64,000 bases of DNA from Petaurus breviceps papuanus. Lineage: Eukaryota; Chordata; Mammalia; Diprotodontia; Petauridae. Location of the stretch: the NCBI GenBank assembly GCA_028583685.1, contig JAMXIF010001194.1, positions 2,334,546 to 2,398,545 on the forward strand, in the 5' to 3' direction. The position numbers were made by a program, and so were the translations under genes. Below the pieces are notes generated by a model. It was not told the DNA's origin. It searched no databases and was given only the letters and a program-made list of their open reading frames with translations. Every line of letters starts with the position of its first letter. Position 1 is the stretch's first letter. This document shows positions 1-10,839 of this stretch, piece by piece.

Positions 1-734
1 GGACTGGGAGACAGGTCCATCTCCCAGCACTCCCCTCAGTTTCTCCCTTGCTTTCACTGTCTTAGTGTGGGACTAAGATGGGCCCTTGTCAGCAGTACCA
101 CTACCCCCTTATTCCCTTTCAAATACCTGCCAGTATGGCAGAATGTTCAGAGATCCTATCAAATAGGATGTCCATATAGCTATGTTGAAATGTTTCCTTT
201 GCATTTTCAATAAATTATGTGGCTCCAGTTAATTGTTCGTATAATATAAGTCTAGAAGTTATATGAGAATGAACTAGGAAATTTCCCAGATGCAGGGTAG
301 TGGTGAAGCCATAGAGGTTTTCCAAATGCTTATAGTTTGGAGCAATATTTTATACCAACCTCTAGACTAGAATTCAGAACCCTGTCAATGAGGGTTTCTT
401 TCCTCTCCAGTCATTTGGAGTTTTGTGGCTTAGGTAGGAGCCAGGCATATATGCATCAAAGTATATGTGTCAGAGAGATGTTGATGAGACTGCTGTGTTA
501 GGGGCTAGCACCATCTGTTGGGAAAATTAAATATTATAATCCTTTATTAATTGACCAGGTGATACCATGTCTTCCTATAGATAGCATGCTAGTTGTTGTG
601 AGTTCCTATTGCTACTGTAGCAACTCAAATGTCTCCTGGAATACCCACAAAGTGCTCTACTCGTGTTGCAGTAATAACTCTTATTTCTGTCTGTATTTAT
701 AAAGCATGGCTCAGAACCTCTTGTGAGAGAGGTC
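1..734. other. No gene seen; apparently unique AT-rich DNA
   Basis: No coding exon, RNA gene or clear repeat family could be recognised here. It is likely intergenic DNA downstream of PREX1. Confidence 0.5.
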
Positions 735-915
735 ATAGGATCATAGATTTAAAGCTGGAAGTAACTTTAAAAGCAATCTAACCCAACCATCTCAGTTTCC
801 AGATGAGGATACTGAGACCCACTGAGGTCAAGTAATTTGCCCAAGGTCACAAGGAAGTAATTGGCTCAAACAGGATCCTCTGACTCCAAAGTTATATTCT
901 TTTCAACATACAACT
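735..915 (-). repeat. MIR-type SINE fragment
   Basis: It reads as the reverse complement of MIR: GATGAGGATACTGAG, CAAGGTCAC and TCCTCTGACTCCA in the expected order, diverged. Confidence 0.7.
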
Positions 916-935
916 CTGGTGCAAAGGACAGCTGG

Positions 936-1182
936 AGGTGACATAGTGCACAGAGAACCAAGCCTGGAGTCAGGAAGACTCATCCTCCTGAGTTCAAATC
1001 TGACCTCAGATACTTGCTAGCTGTGTGACCCTGAGCAAGTCACTTAGCTCTGCTTGCCTCGGTTTCCTCATCTATAAAATGAGCTGGAGAAGGAAATAGC
1101 AAACAACTCCAGTATCTCTGCCAAGAAAACTCCAAATGGGGTTACAAAGAATTGGACACAACTGAACAATAACAGTAACTCT
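936..1182 (+). repeat. Near full-length marsupial SINE with GGCAAAC-type tail
   Basis: A tRNA-like head (GAGTCAGGAAGACTC, GAGTTCAAATCTGACCTC) is followed by the MIR-like core (GTGTGACCCTGAGCAAGTC). The long 3' part AGCAAACAACTCCAGTATC then runs to the CTGAACAATAACAG end. The same family recurs at 9301, 18496, 55755, 57230 and 60840. Confidence 0.75.
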
Positions 1183-1289
1183 GGTGCAAATATTTTATTT
1201 GAGACAAAATCATATCTAGGAGAAGGTAAGTTACCATTTACTGCCAGATCCTTAAAGGTAGGGCAAAGATCACATCCAATGACCCAGAA

Positions 1290-1850
1290 TCTAGACTCTC
1301 TGAGCTGGAAAAACCAATCAAAGAATATCTAGTCCAACTTCCTCATTTCATAGAAAAATAAACAGAAGCCCAGAAAAAGGAGATGGTCCTGCCTAAAGCT
1401 GACCAGTGAGCCAATGACCAATGTATCTCCTGAGGCAATTACCATAGGGCTTTACACATAGTCACTTAACAAATGTTTGTTGCATTGAATAAAATCACCC
1501 ACCTGCACTTGAAGATTCAGGTCTACCTGTGCCTTGACCTAGAAGTCCTAACAGAATAAGACATGGCCTTACAATCCTGTTCATAATAAAGAAGCATACG
1601 CAGACAACTTAGTTCACCCATGAGTTTGACTCTCTGACCCCTTGTCTGCTACACTGACTTAGAATCATAGTATTAGAGGTTTCTAACAGTAGATAAAGAG
1701 GCCTTAGAGCTCATCTAGTTTCAGTCCCACTCCATTGTACAAAAGAATAAACAAAGGCCAAAAAAGAAGGGAAATTACTTACTCAAGGTCACATAGCTAA
1801 GAATTCAAGGATCCAGGACCATCACCCAAGTCTTTTTACTACACTGCCTG
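1290..1850 (-). repeat. Two degraded MIR fragments
   Basis: Diverged reverse MIR pieces lie at about 1290-1420 (CTAGTCCAACTTCCTCATTT) and 1665-1850 (CATCTAGTTTCAGTCCC, AAGGTCACATAGCTAAG). Confidence 0.55.
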
Positions 1851-1859
1851 CCTCAAACT

Positions 1860-2670
1860 CCTTAACATTCAGCTTGACTGTTGTTCCCACCAATAGGGAG
1901 TCAGAGCAATTGATTTTCTGGGGCAGAAAGGCAGCAGCTATTATCAATCAACTCCTCTAGGTCTCCCAGCCTCTTTCTCCTTCTGAGGCTGCTAGCTTGT
2001 AAAAGCAGAGGCTGCCCAAGCTTATAGACCAGTGTTTTTAAACTGTGATAACATGTAAAGTTCTTCGAAAGCCTTAGAGCATTATATAAGGCGAGCTATC
2101 AGGAGTCATAATCAACTGACTCATACTACAGAGCTGACTATATTAGCCAGGGGGGAGAGGAAGAGCAAGGGACAAGTAGGTCATGCAAATCTTGGCTAGA
2201 TTGGGCCAGCAATCCAAGTGGTCATTATTACTTGTAGCTGAGAGTGACTGGGAGAAGGAACAAAGGAAGGGTGCATTATTAACACGAAACAGGTGGAATA
2301 TAGGGTGATAACTTGGGGGGACCAAGGTGTTAGATCTGAGCAGGATAGACAAGAACCCAGTCAGGCACCAGAGTTCTGGCCAAAGAAACCAGGAAGATGG
2401 GAGGGGAGCAATGACAAATAAATCCAACCAGGCAAGAGAGAGCAAAGGCTGCCAAAACAGGAAGCCTAGGTCAAAAAACAGAGGAGGAATACAGTTGGTC
2501 ATGACTAAGACAAGCTGTCCAAGAGCAAGGTTAAGCAGTTTGTGGACTCATTTAGACTGGGCAAGGCAATATGGTTGCCAAACTGCTCTGTAATCTTAAA
2601 GGACTCTGCTCTGTGAGCCTGTATCCTGACAGAATTGAGACAAAGGTAGGAACTATATTTTGAAGTGGGG
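1860..2670. other. No supported gene; unique-looking intergenic DNA
   Basis: Short open frames exist on both strands but show no domain, splice or codon evidence. No clear repeat family was recognised. Confidence 0.5.
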
Positions 2671-2674
2671 GAAA

Positions 2675-2990
2675 ATGTTGGATTTGGAGTCAGAAGATTT
2701 GGATTCCAGCTCTGCTACTTATAACCTGTGTGACCCTGGGCAGTCAGGAAGCCTTAGGTTCAAATCCCACCTCAGACATTTAAGAGCTAAGGACCCCTGG
2801 GCATGTCCCTGAAACTCTCTGGGCCTCAGTTTCCTCTATAAAATGAAGGGGGTTAGATATGAGGAATCCAATTTAGACTCATCTTAAGTCATCTAACCAT
2901 TCTGGGCCTCAGTTTTCCCATCCTTAAAAGGGAGTGGGGTAAGTTCGGTGGCCTCTAAATTCCTTTCCTTCCTTAAATCTCTGATCCGAT
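2675..2990 (+). repeat. MIR copies, forward, one partly duplicated
   Basis: GTGTGACCCTGGGCA, CTGGGCCTCAGTTTCC and ATAAAATGAAGGGG-like segments occur, with the 'GGGCCTCAGTTT' block present twice. This suggests one MIR inserted in or next to another. Confidence 0.65.
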
Positions 2991-3039
2991 CATATTCATA
3001 TCCATCCAAACAAAAAGGGGAGATGGGAAGGGTAGCTTT

Positions 3040-3560
3040 TGCTCTGTGATAGGGAAGCTCACTCCTAGCCCGCGTGGGATGAACAGAATCACTATGTCAT
3101 GGCCGGCACCAGATTTCGGCCCCCTGTCCCGTTTCCTCATCCCCTCCCCGCCCCGACTCCCACCCCACCCCCTGCAGGAGCACGCAGCCTCGGTCCTCTG
3201 CTGTCCAATGGGGCGGCGGCAGCCGCTCTTCCCCGCTCTTCTCCCTCTTCGATCGCGGCCACGTCTCCCAAAGCAATCAGCGAGAGGAGGCTATTTAACA
3301 CCAGCCGTTTCCAGGGAAGCGCTTGCTGATTGAGGGCCCCGAGTGACAGGGTATCAATCATTGTTGCTTTTGATTAAGCTCCGCACTAATCTCTGTCACA
3401 GGGTAATGACTACTCAGGCAAACGGAGGCTGATTGCTGAGGGCTTCTCATCTGCATGCGTCCCAGGAAGGCCGGGGGCGGGGGTGCCTAGCAGAGCGTGG
3501 TGACGCGGGTGGCCCGGCCTGACGGCCGGCTGCTTGTAGCTAATGGGGCTGGTTGGCTGA
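3040..3560. promoter_or_regulatory. GC-rich, CpG-dense candidate conserved regulatory element
   Basis: Roughly thirty CpGs fall in about 500 bp, far above the surroundings, and repeats are absent. Inside it, 3327-3400 packs TGATTGAG, TGACAG, ATCAATCA, ATTGTTGC, TGATTAAG and CTGTCA, resembling PBX/HOX, MEIS and SOX sites. GGCTATTTAACACC (about 3288) is TATA- or MEF2-like. It could be a developmental enhancer or the promoter of a non-coding transcript. Overlapping open frames on both strands look like by-products of GC richness. Confidence 0.45.
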
Positions 3561-3914
3561 CAGAATCTTCACAGGCTGTCGCAGGCCAGAGGCCCCAACT
3601 GTGGCTGCCGTCCCCCAGGCCGGGACCACCTCCGTGGTGAGGGCAGCAAGCGACAGGCGTGGCCCAGAACCAAGCCCGGGCAACTTGACTGGGTCCTGGG
3701 CTTTCTCCGCCACCCCTCGCTGCTGCTCAGAGTGATTTCACTCTCAGCCAGAGCTGACCAGGAGGCCTCTGGGAGAATGCTGTCCCAACTCAGTCTCAAG
3801 ATGCACCGCACCCCTCTGATGAAGCCCACTGACCGTGCCCCTCACTCCACAGCCGCAATACACACACAGTTTGGGCTCACAGTCCTTAGATCTAGAGTGC
3901 TGCTGCTAATGATG

Positions 3915-4470
3915 TTGATGATGATAATTAACACGTATATATACCTCTTAAAAATTTGCCAATTGAATTACAAATAATATCTCATTTAGACCTCACAATA
4001 AACCTGCAAGGTAGGTGCTGATATATCCCCATTTTACAATTGGGGAGACTGAGGCAGACAGCCATCAAGTGACTTGCCCAGAGTCATACAACTAGCAAGT
4101 GTCTGTAATGGACCTCAGAGGTTATCTAATCTAACCCCCAATTTTACATATGAGGAAACCGAGGCCCACTGGCCTCAGAGTCAGGATGACATGGGTTCAA
4201 GCCCTGCTTCTGTCTCATATCCTTCTCTATCCCTCTCTCAGGTAATTAAGTCAGGCAGTGGATAGAGGGTTGGGCTTGGAGTTAGGAAGGTGTGCATTCA
4301 GAATCCCACTTTAGACATTTAATGCCTGTGTGAACCTAGGCAAGTCACTTGACCTCTGTATGCCTCAGTTTTCTCATCTGAAAATGAAAATAATAATAGT
4401 ACCTATCTCACAGGATTTGATAGCATGTGTAATGTGTTTTACAAACCTCCAAGTGTCATATAAATGACAC
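3915..4470. repeat. Cluster of MIR fragments
   Basis: Reverse MIR lies at 3915-4105 (CCCCATTTTACAATTGGGGA, CCATCAAGTGACTTGCCC), a reverse fragment at 4107-4165, and forward MIR at 4235-4470 (AAGTCACTTGACCTCTG to ATAATAATAGTACCTATCTC). Confidence 0.7.
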
Positions 4471-4477
4471 TTATAAT

Positions 4478-4543
4478 TTTTTTTTTTGCTTTTTGGAGGG
4501 CAATTGGGGTTAAGTGACTTGCCCAAGGTCACATGGCTAGTTT

Positions 4544-4585
<42 letters not shown>

Positions 4586-4655
4586 TGTGTCTGAGGCTGG
4601 TCCTCCTGACTCCAGGGCCAGCACTCTATTCACTGCACCACCTAGCCACGCTAAC
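4478..4655 (-). repeat. tRNA-derived marsupial SINE with internal TG microsatellite
   Basis: A reverse copy shows the T-run tail, GGCAATTGGGGTTAAGTGAC, CAAGGTCACATGGCTAG and the head CACTGCACCACCTAGCCA. Where other copies have a short TTAAGTGTCTGAG-type stretch, this one holds a (TG)n run at about 4543-4582. Confidence 0.8.
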
Positions 4656-4734
4656 ACTTATAAAATTTTAAAAGTGATCTGCCTAAGATCATTAATTTCA
4701 GAGGTGTTTGAACCCAGATCCTCTGCCTTCATAA

Positions 4735-4900
4735 ATCTAGAGCTAGAAAGGACTTCAGAGACCCCTTATTTTATGGATAAGGAACCTCAGAGAGGTCAAG
4801 TGACCTGCCCAAAGAAGGTGAAAGAAGTAAAGAGCAACACAGGGTAGGATTGAACTCAGGTCTACAGAGTCCACAGCCAGTATTCTTTCTTTGCACTATG
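4735..4900 (-). repeat. MIR-type fragment
   Basis: AGAGCTAGAAAGGACTTCAG, GGATAAGGAACCTCAGAGAG and GATTGAACTCAGGTCT occur in reverse MIR order. Confidence 0.6.
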
Positions 4901-5610
4901 TCTCTGAGTGTCAACCCCCACCAATATTATTATGGTCGGGTGGGCACACTAGGCTGAAGCCTGGCTACCCAGACCTACAGTCTGTCTCACTATAGTTTGG
5001 ACTGATTTCCATTTGTTTAATCCTTAGTGAAGACAGAGAATAGCCAGTCCAGGGCATGTGGATTCGAGGCAATCACACTGGCAGGGCTTAATCGAATTGG
5101 ATTTGTTGTGTTTAGTGACAGCTTCCAACATGTCAGAGAAATGGGATTTTGATACTGGAGGGTTGTTGGTTTTTTTCTGGCCTGTGTCAGAACAATGAAC
5201 AATGACCTGGAAGCCATGTGATATATTATACTGCCTTGAGGGTGATGTCACTGAGTGGCCACAGAACCAGTGGCACCAAGGGTGCCCTTTGGTGGGACAA
5301 GGTCTCTGGAGCAGTGCCAGAGACCTCAGGGGGAATGCTGGCTGTATTGGGCAAGGAGTGGGAGAATCCTCTCTCCTGACCCCACCCCAACACTAAAGCT
5401 CCGTTTGAAACTACCCTAATGGTAAGTGGTGGAATCAAGTGCTCTATTTTGGAGTTCTAATAGAACCAGCTTTTCTGGGAGAGAGCATATTTATGGAATC
5501 ATGTGAAAATTAATTACTGATGTCCAGTTTCCAAATTTCAACAAACTACATTTTTAAGAAACTAGGCCTTAAACATAGAACTTAAACATACACACAGAGC
5601 CTTCTACTAT
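4901..5610. other. No gene or clear repeat seen
   Basis: Short overlapping frames on both strands (5017-5438) have no recognisable similarity. The stretch is treated as unique intergenic DNA. Confidence 0.45.
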
Positions 5611-5614
5611 AAGT

Positions 5615-6350
5615 TAATCCCCTTAACCTCTCAGAATCTCTGCTGCCTCCTCTTTAAAATGGAGTTAATTATAGCTTCCCTCCCTACTTCATAGGATTGT
5701 TGTATGGTTAAAATGAGATAATATGTGTAAAGAACTTTGTGAACCTTAAAGCCCTAGTTAAATGTCACCAATTATTAATGTCAACTCTTCTTACCCATCC
5801 TCAAAAATCCAACCCAAATGCCACCTTCTCCCTAAGCCTTCCCTGATCCCGCCTTGAACCTCTCTAGTGTACCTGTCATCATCATCATTATTATCATGAC
5901 TGACATTGATATATAGCTCTTTCAGAGAATCACAGGTCTAGAGATGGAAAGGAGCTTGGAGGTCATCTAGTTCAACCCTCTCTTTTTTATAGATCAGGAA
6001 AGTGAGGTCCAGGGAAATTAAAAAGCTTACCCAAGGTCACACAGGTAGTAAGCATCAGAAGCGGAATCCGAAGCAGTGTTTGCTGCTTCCCAATCTGGAG
6101 CCAATGCTCTGTCCAATTTACCTCTGCTTCTACTCTAATGTTTGCAAAGCATTCTACTTCCTTCGTCTCATTTGAGTTTCACAATAATCTTGTAAGACAG
6201 GTACTGTGGGTATTATTATCCCCATTTTACAGATGAGGAAACTGAGACTCAGACAAGTTGTGACTTGACCATGGTCACCATGTTAGAGGCAGTATTTGAA
6301 CACATGTCTTCCTGGCCCTTAACCCAACACTCTACCTACTACATTGCATA
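5615..6350. repeat. MIR/L2 fragment cluster
   Basis: A forward MIR 3' part lies at 5615-5775 (TAGGATTGTTGTATGG, AAATGAGATAATATG). An L2-like fragment lies at 5790-5880 (CCAAATGCCACCTTCTCC). Two reverse MIRs lie at 5930-6110 and 6130-6350 (CCCCATTTTACAGATGAGGA). Confidence 0.65.
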
Positions 6351-6904
6351 TCTTCAGTTAAGGTCCCTTCCAACTTCTATGATCTTTTGATCTTATGACC
6401 ATATTTTTAATTGTCTAAAAAGTGTGAGGCAAAAGGTATAGATAGCAAGGATGGTGTGGTATAGGAGAAAGTGGAATCCAAGGTTAAAGATGGGCTCAAG
6501 AGCCTTAGCCAAAGTACGGATCAAAACCCCTCTGCTACCCAGGCAAGTCAAAGGAAGGATCTGAGCTCGTCCAAGGAGCTTCCTGCAATGCGCTATATCC
6601 CTTTTCAGTTTCTCATACATAATCAATGAGTTGAGAACACATTGGAACTTGTAAGCCATGGACCATCTCCACTCTTCTGATGATTCTCAAGTGGCTGCAG
6701 AAGGCTCAGACTCACCTCCATGCCCTGTGTCTATGGGGCTTACCTGGGGGAAAGGTGGTGGGCTGTTCAATCTTGTTCCTCCATTCATTCTGTCCTTCTT
6801 CCCAGATATACCACGTGGTATCCTTCCACTTGGTCCCTGCTAATCCCTCTGAGTCTCCTTTTGCCTTCTCTCTTTGCTTCTTCAGTCTCTGGAGTCACAA
6901 AAGC

Positions 6905-7490
6905 ATAGACCACTGGTTCTCAAGGTTTTTCCTCTCAGGATTCCTTTACACTATTAAAAAATTATTGAGGACCCTGAAGAGTTTTTTTTATGTATGTTAT
7001 ATCCAAATGTGTGCTAGTAAATGTTTTTTAAAGCTTGCTCCCCCAAAATATTTAAGTTTCATTTGCATTATTTTTTTTCTTTTTTTAATAAGCAATTGGG
7101 GTAAAGTAACTTGCTCAAGGTTACACGGCCAGGTGTTTCTGGGTAGATGCTAAGTGTCTGAGCCCGGATTCGATCCCCAGGTCATCCTGACACTCGGGCT
7201 GGTGCTCTTACTCGCTGTGCTACCTGGCCGCCCCTCATTTGCATTATTAACATTTTCTCCATCACTTTCTTAAATCCAGACAATAAACAAAACAATAAAT
7301 CAAGCCCTAATTTGTAGTGTTTGTTGATTTCCAAGGTGTGAATGCTCACACTGAAAAAGAAATACCATATTAGAAATTAAACTCTTTTAGCATTATGAAA
7401 ATAGTTTTGACCTCACAGACAACCCCCCCAGAGAGTCTCAAGGGCTTTCAGGGGTCCCCAGACTATATTTTGAGAACTTCTGTCCTAGAC
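6905..7490. mobile_element. Old hAT-like DNA transposon fossil split by a SINE
   Basis: The left end CCACTGGTTCTCAAGG and right end TTTTGAGAACTTCTG form rough terminal inverted repeats of the hAT CAGTGGTTCTCAA type. The inside is A/T-rich with no transposase seen. A SINE at 7073-7234 interrupts it. The family name is not assigned, and the age looks great. Confidence 0.5.
7073..7234 (-). repeat. tRNA-derived SINE, 'GGCCAGGTGTTTCTGGGT' subfamily, with target duplication
   Basis: A reverse copy runs from the T-run tail to head GCTACCTGGCCGCCCC. It is flanked by a perfect 14-bp duplication TCATTTGCATTATT at 7059-7072 and 7235-7248. Confidence 0.88.
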
Positions 7491-7492
7491 TT

Positions 7493-7640
7493 AGCACTGA
7501 AAGGGACCTTGCATCTTATCCCCCCTTCATTTTACAGATGAAGAAACTGAGGCCTAGAGAGGTTAAATGACTCATATAGGGTAACAGTAAGAACAAGTAA
7601 TTGGATTTGAACCCAGGCCTTCTGACTCCAAACCCATAGT
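7493..7640 (-). repeat. MIR-type fragment
   Basis: CATTTTACAGATGAAGAAAC, GAGAGGTTAAATGACTC and GAACCCAGGCCTTCTGACTC occur in reverse MIR order. Confidence 0.7.
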
Positions 7641-8164
7641 TTCATGCTTTATCTTTTCCCCACAAAAGACTAAAGCACTCACTGTAGAATACTGCACCCC
7701 ACCCCCTCTAGGGCTTGGGATGCTAAGGATAAGGGGATTAACTCTGTTGCTACTCTGAGATAGAAAGTGACAGCAGCATCTATTAGCTGGGAGTTGGAAC
7801 AAATATGGGAGATAACCTCCCACAGAATTATGGTCAGGGAGAGAATCCTCATTCCCTAGTGCTCCCTACCTCATTGACACCCACATTCCATGACACCGAT
7901 ACAAGTACATTTCAGATAAGCAGTTCCACCAAATTTTGACCTTTCTTTAGAGGACTAACATCTCTGTTCTCTGTAGATGGAGTCTGGGCCTTGCCCACCT
8001 ACCTAACACTTTGAGCCAACGGTGAAGTGTAGAGTGACGTTATGGTGGAAAGAGTGTCAAAACTGGAGGCTCAGAACAGACCACAGAATCTGAGGGAACT
8101 TCAGAGAGTCCCTAACCCAACCTATGTCTAAACAGGAGTATCCTCTATGGTGCCCTGGACAAGC

Positions 8165-8545
8165 GGTGATCAGAGAGAGATCACAGAAAGAGGAAAAGTC
8201 TCTTGTGTTCAAAAATACTTACAGCATCTTTTTTGGGTGTTGGCAAAGAACTGTAAACTGAGGACATGCCCAGAAATTGGGAAATGGCTGAACAAGTTAT
8301 GCCATCTGAATGTAATAAAACTTTATTATGCTGTAAGAAATGACAAAGAAGATGGTTTCAGAAAAACCTGGGAAGACATATGCAATGATATGAAGTGAAG
8401 TAGGCAGAACCAAGAAAACGAGTTATGTGACCACAATACTGTAAAAATGAACTAATCTTGAAAGACTTAAGAACTCTGATCAATGGCATGGTTAACCAAG
8501 ATTCCAGAGGATCAATGACAAAGCATGTGTCGTACCTCCTGAGAG
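8165..8545 (+). repeat. Marsupial dispersed repeat, probably L1-type LINE 3' tail region
   Basis: Contains GGAAATGGCTGAACAAGTTA, CTTTATTATGCTGTAAGAAA and GCAGAACCAAGAAAACGAG. I recall this as a very common marsupial block that in full copies ends in an AATAAA-bearing tail. Related pieces lie at 18783 (+) and 32520 (-). The family name is uncertain. Confidence 0.45.
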
Positions 8546-8650
8546 AGGTAATAGACCCATCAATAAAATGGGGATAATAATGTTTGCTATTGAAAGCAAA
8601 GCAATTTGTAAACTGAGAAGCACTATAAAAATGGGAGCTTTTATTGTCAA
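8546..8650 (+). repeat. MIR 3' fragment
   Basis: ATAAAATGGGGATAATAATG and GTAAACTGAGAAGCACTATA match a forward MIR 3' part. Confidence 0.5.
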
Positions 8651-8854
8651 AGCAGGTAGAAAGCCTGGGGTATATACATAAATCTAAGGTGACCAATAGA
8701 AGCCATTTGAATCAGAAGCTCTTTGTCTTCATCTTTGCAACCCCAATTAAAAATTTTTTTTTAATTTTTTAAAAAACCAAACACTAGCCTTAATCACTGA
8801 ATGGAAATTGCTTCAGTCAAATTGAGACTTGGGAAAGACCTTAGCTTAAAGGTC

Positions 8855-9122
8855 CCCCACTATATCAAGGCCATCTCCAGTCATCCTGATCTATTTCTTG
8901 CCACTGGACCCAGATGGCTCCAGAGGAGAAAGTGAGGCTGATGACTTTGCCCATCCCTGCCTCACTTAAATCCAATTCACTTGAAGTCATGATCTCACAG
9001 TCCTCTTGGAGAACAAAGGACAAACAATGAACAAATGCATCCCCAATGCCCAGCACAGTGCTTGGCAAGTAGTAGATGTTTTTAAAAATGCTTAACAAAT
9101 GTTGATTGATTGATTGATAAAA
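8855..9122. repeat. Unassigned marsupial repeat followed by an L2-like 3' tail
   Basis: CTTGCCACTGGACCCAGATG and GAGAAAGTGAGGCTGATGAC form a block I associate with marsupial repeats but cannot name. After it, CCCAGCACAGTGCTTGGCAA to a (TGAT)n run at 9101-9117 resembles the end of an L2-type LINE. Confidence 0.45.
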
Positions 9123-9189
9123 TACCAGGCTAGGTACCTTGCCCAAACTGGGAAGGTATGTGATACCTATGCTTCATCATTAATTCAAC

Positions 9190-9960
9190 TCAATTCAAAC
9201 CATTAGTTTACTATGTGTAAGTGCTAGGCATTGGGGATACAAAGACAAAAGCAAAATCAAGAAACTTACATTCTACTAGAGAGGTACAATAGACACATTG
9301 TTGTTCAGCCATTTTCAGTCATATCTAACTCCTCATGAGCCCATTTAGGGTTTTCTTGGCAAAAACACTGGAGTGGTTTGCTATTTCCTTTTCCAGCTCA
9401 TTTTACAGATGAGGAACTGAGATAAATAGAGTTAAGTGACTTGTCCAAGGCCACACAGTAAGTGTCTGAGGCTAGATTTGAACTCATGAAGATGAGCTTC
9501 CTGCCTCAAGCACCAGGGCCCTCTCCACTGTATCACCCAGCTACCTCTAAAAGAGATATGCAGTTAAGTAAATAAAAGATAATCTTGGACACAGATAAGT
9601 AAAAACAAGGTAATTTAAAGAGGTTAAATCCCTAAATACTAAGGGGGGGGCAGGGCAGAAAAGATTTCATTCAGGTAGGAAGGGAAACCTGAACTGAGCT
9701 CAGGGTTTGGGAAGCTAAGGACTGTAAGAGGCCAAAGTGAAAAGAAAATGCATCCCAGGAATGGGTGACAGCTGGTGCAAAGACACAAGAATGACATCGT
9801 TAGTTGAGGGAATAGGCCAGTTTGGCTGGAATGGAGGGGTATGAAATGGAGCAATATGAAATGTTCTGAAAGGTGCATTGGGGACAAATTGGACAGTACT
9901 TTAAATGACAGGCTTGGGAGTCTGTATTTTAACCTAGAGGCAATTAGGAGCCAATGATGA
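9190..9960 (-). repeat. LINE (L2-type) 3' region, antisense, split by a SINE
   Basis: 9190-9298 (ACTATGTGTAAGTGCTAGGC, GGGGATACAAAGACAAAAG) and 9550-9960 (GGCCAGTTTGGCTGGAATGG, GGAGTCTGTATTTTAACC) look like the two halves of one antisense LINE 3' region, resembling the copies at 16925 and 35640. It is non-coding. Confidence 0.45.
9301..9546 (-). repeat. Full-length marsupial SINE with GGCAAAC-type tail
   Basis: A reverse copy: GTTGTTCAGCCATTTTCAGT, CACTGGAGTGGTTTGCTATT, TTTTACAGATGAGGAACTGA, GAACTCATGAAGATGAG and head CACCCAGCTACC. Confidence 0.8.
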
Positions 9961-10835
9961 TTTTTTAGTCCTAGAGGCAGGGAGCCCCTGCCCTAGGGTT
10001 AAAGCTTCTTTCCTTTGAGTATTGATGGATTTTCAGGCTTTTGAGGACTTTATTAAAACACAAATCCTCTTGGGAGGGGTCATTCCATAAACCCTTATCA
10101 GCTAGGACCTTAATTACTTTAGAGCACTGCAGCAGGGATTAGTTAACTGCTGCAGAATAGGGCTGTGCTCAGAATAAAGCAGACACCAGGGGTGAGGGAA
10201 AGGCAGGGCAAGGGTACAGAATACTTTCTGAGGAGTGGGGTGAGAAGCGTCCCTCCAGGACGCCTGACTTGACTCTTCTAGGAAGGGAATCCTAGAGACA
10301 ATGCGATTGTCGAGGGACTTGACTGGCCCCATTAGGTCGTGGAGGGCTTGTGGGGAGGGAGATGGGGCAGATGTTCCAAAAGTACCATGACCACCAAACC
10401 CACGGCTGTTATCTGGCCAAATTATAGATGACCCAAAGGAAAGACACCTGATGAGTACAGGAAGCTTAGCATATTACCAGTGATGATTTGGGTGTTAGAA
10501 GGGGTATAAAAGGAACAATCAAAGTCTTGTATAACCAAGAAAAGGAAGTGGGTCGATCATGTTGCATGAGGCATTGGGTATATGCTAATGTTGTCACCTT
10601 GAGACTCCATTCCAGCTTATTCCCTCAATACCAATTGTCTGTCATCTCTTCAATATTATCTAATCAGTGCCAGTTAATAGCTCCTCTATCTTCTACACCA
10701 TAATCACCCCCAGTATCACTAATTAGCTTATTAAGGGGTCTTTACTACAAAGAAGAAAAGATAAAAGAAATAAAAAGCATCTCTCCACATCCAGCACCTG
10801 AGGGTCACACTCTCCCCTCTACCCTTTCAGGAAGC
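9961..10835. other. No gene seen; mostly unique intergenic DNA
   Basis: Short open frames on both strands lack support. No strong repeat signal apart from the edge of the preceding LINE. Confidence 0.45.
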
Positions 10836-10839
10836 TAGG

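Noticed and set aside
3046-3361. Three overlapping Pro/Ala/Arg-rich frames in the GC-rich block
   Set aside because: Typical by-product of GC-rich DNA; no similarity and no codon bias.
6680-7153. 157-residue plus-strand frame
   Set aside because: It runs into the hAT-like fossil and a SINE; hydrophobic composition reflects T-rich DNA.
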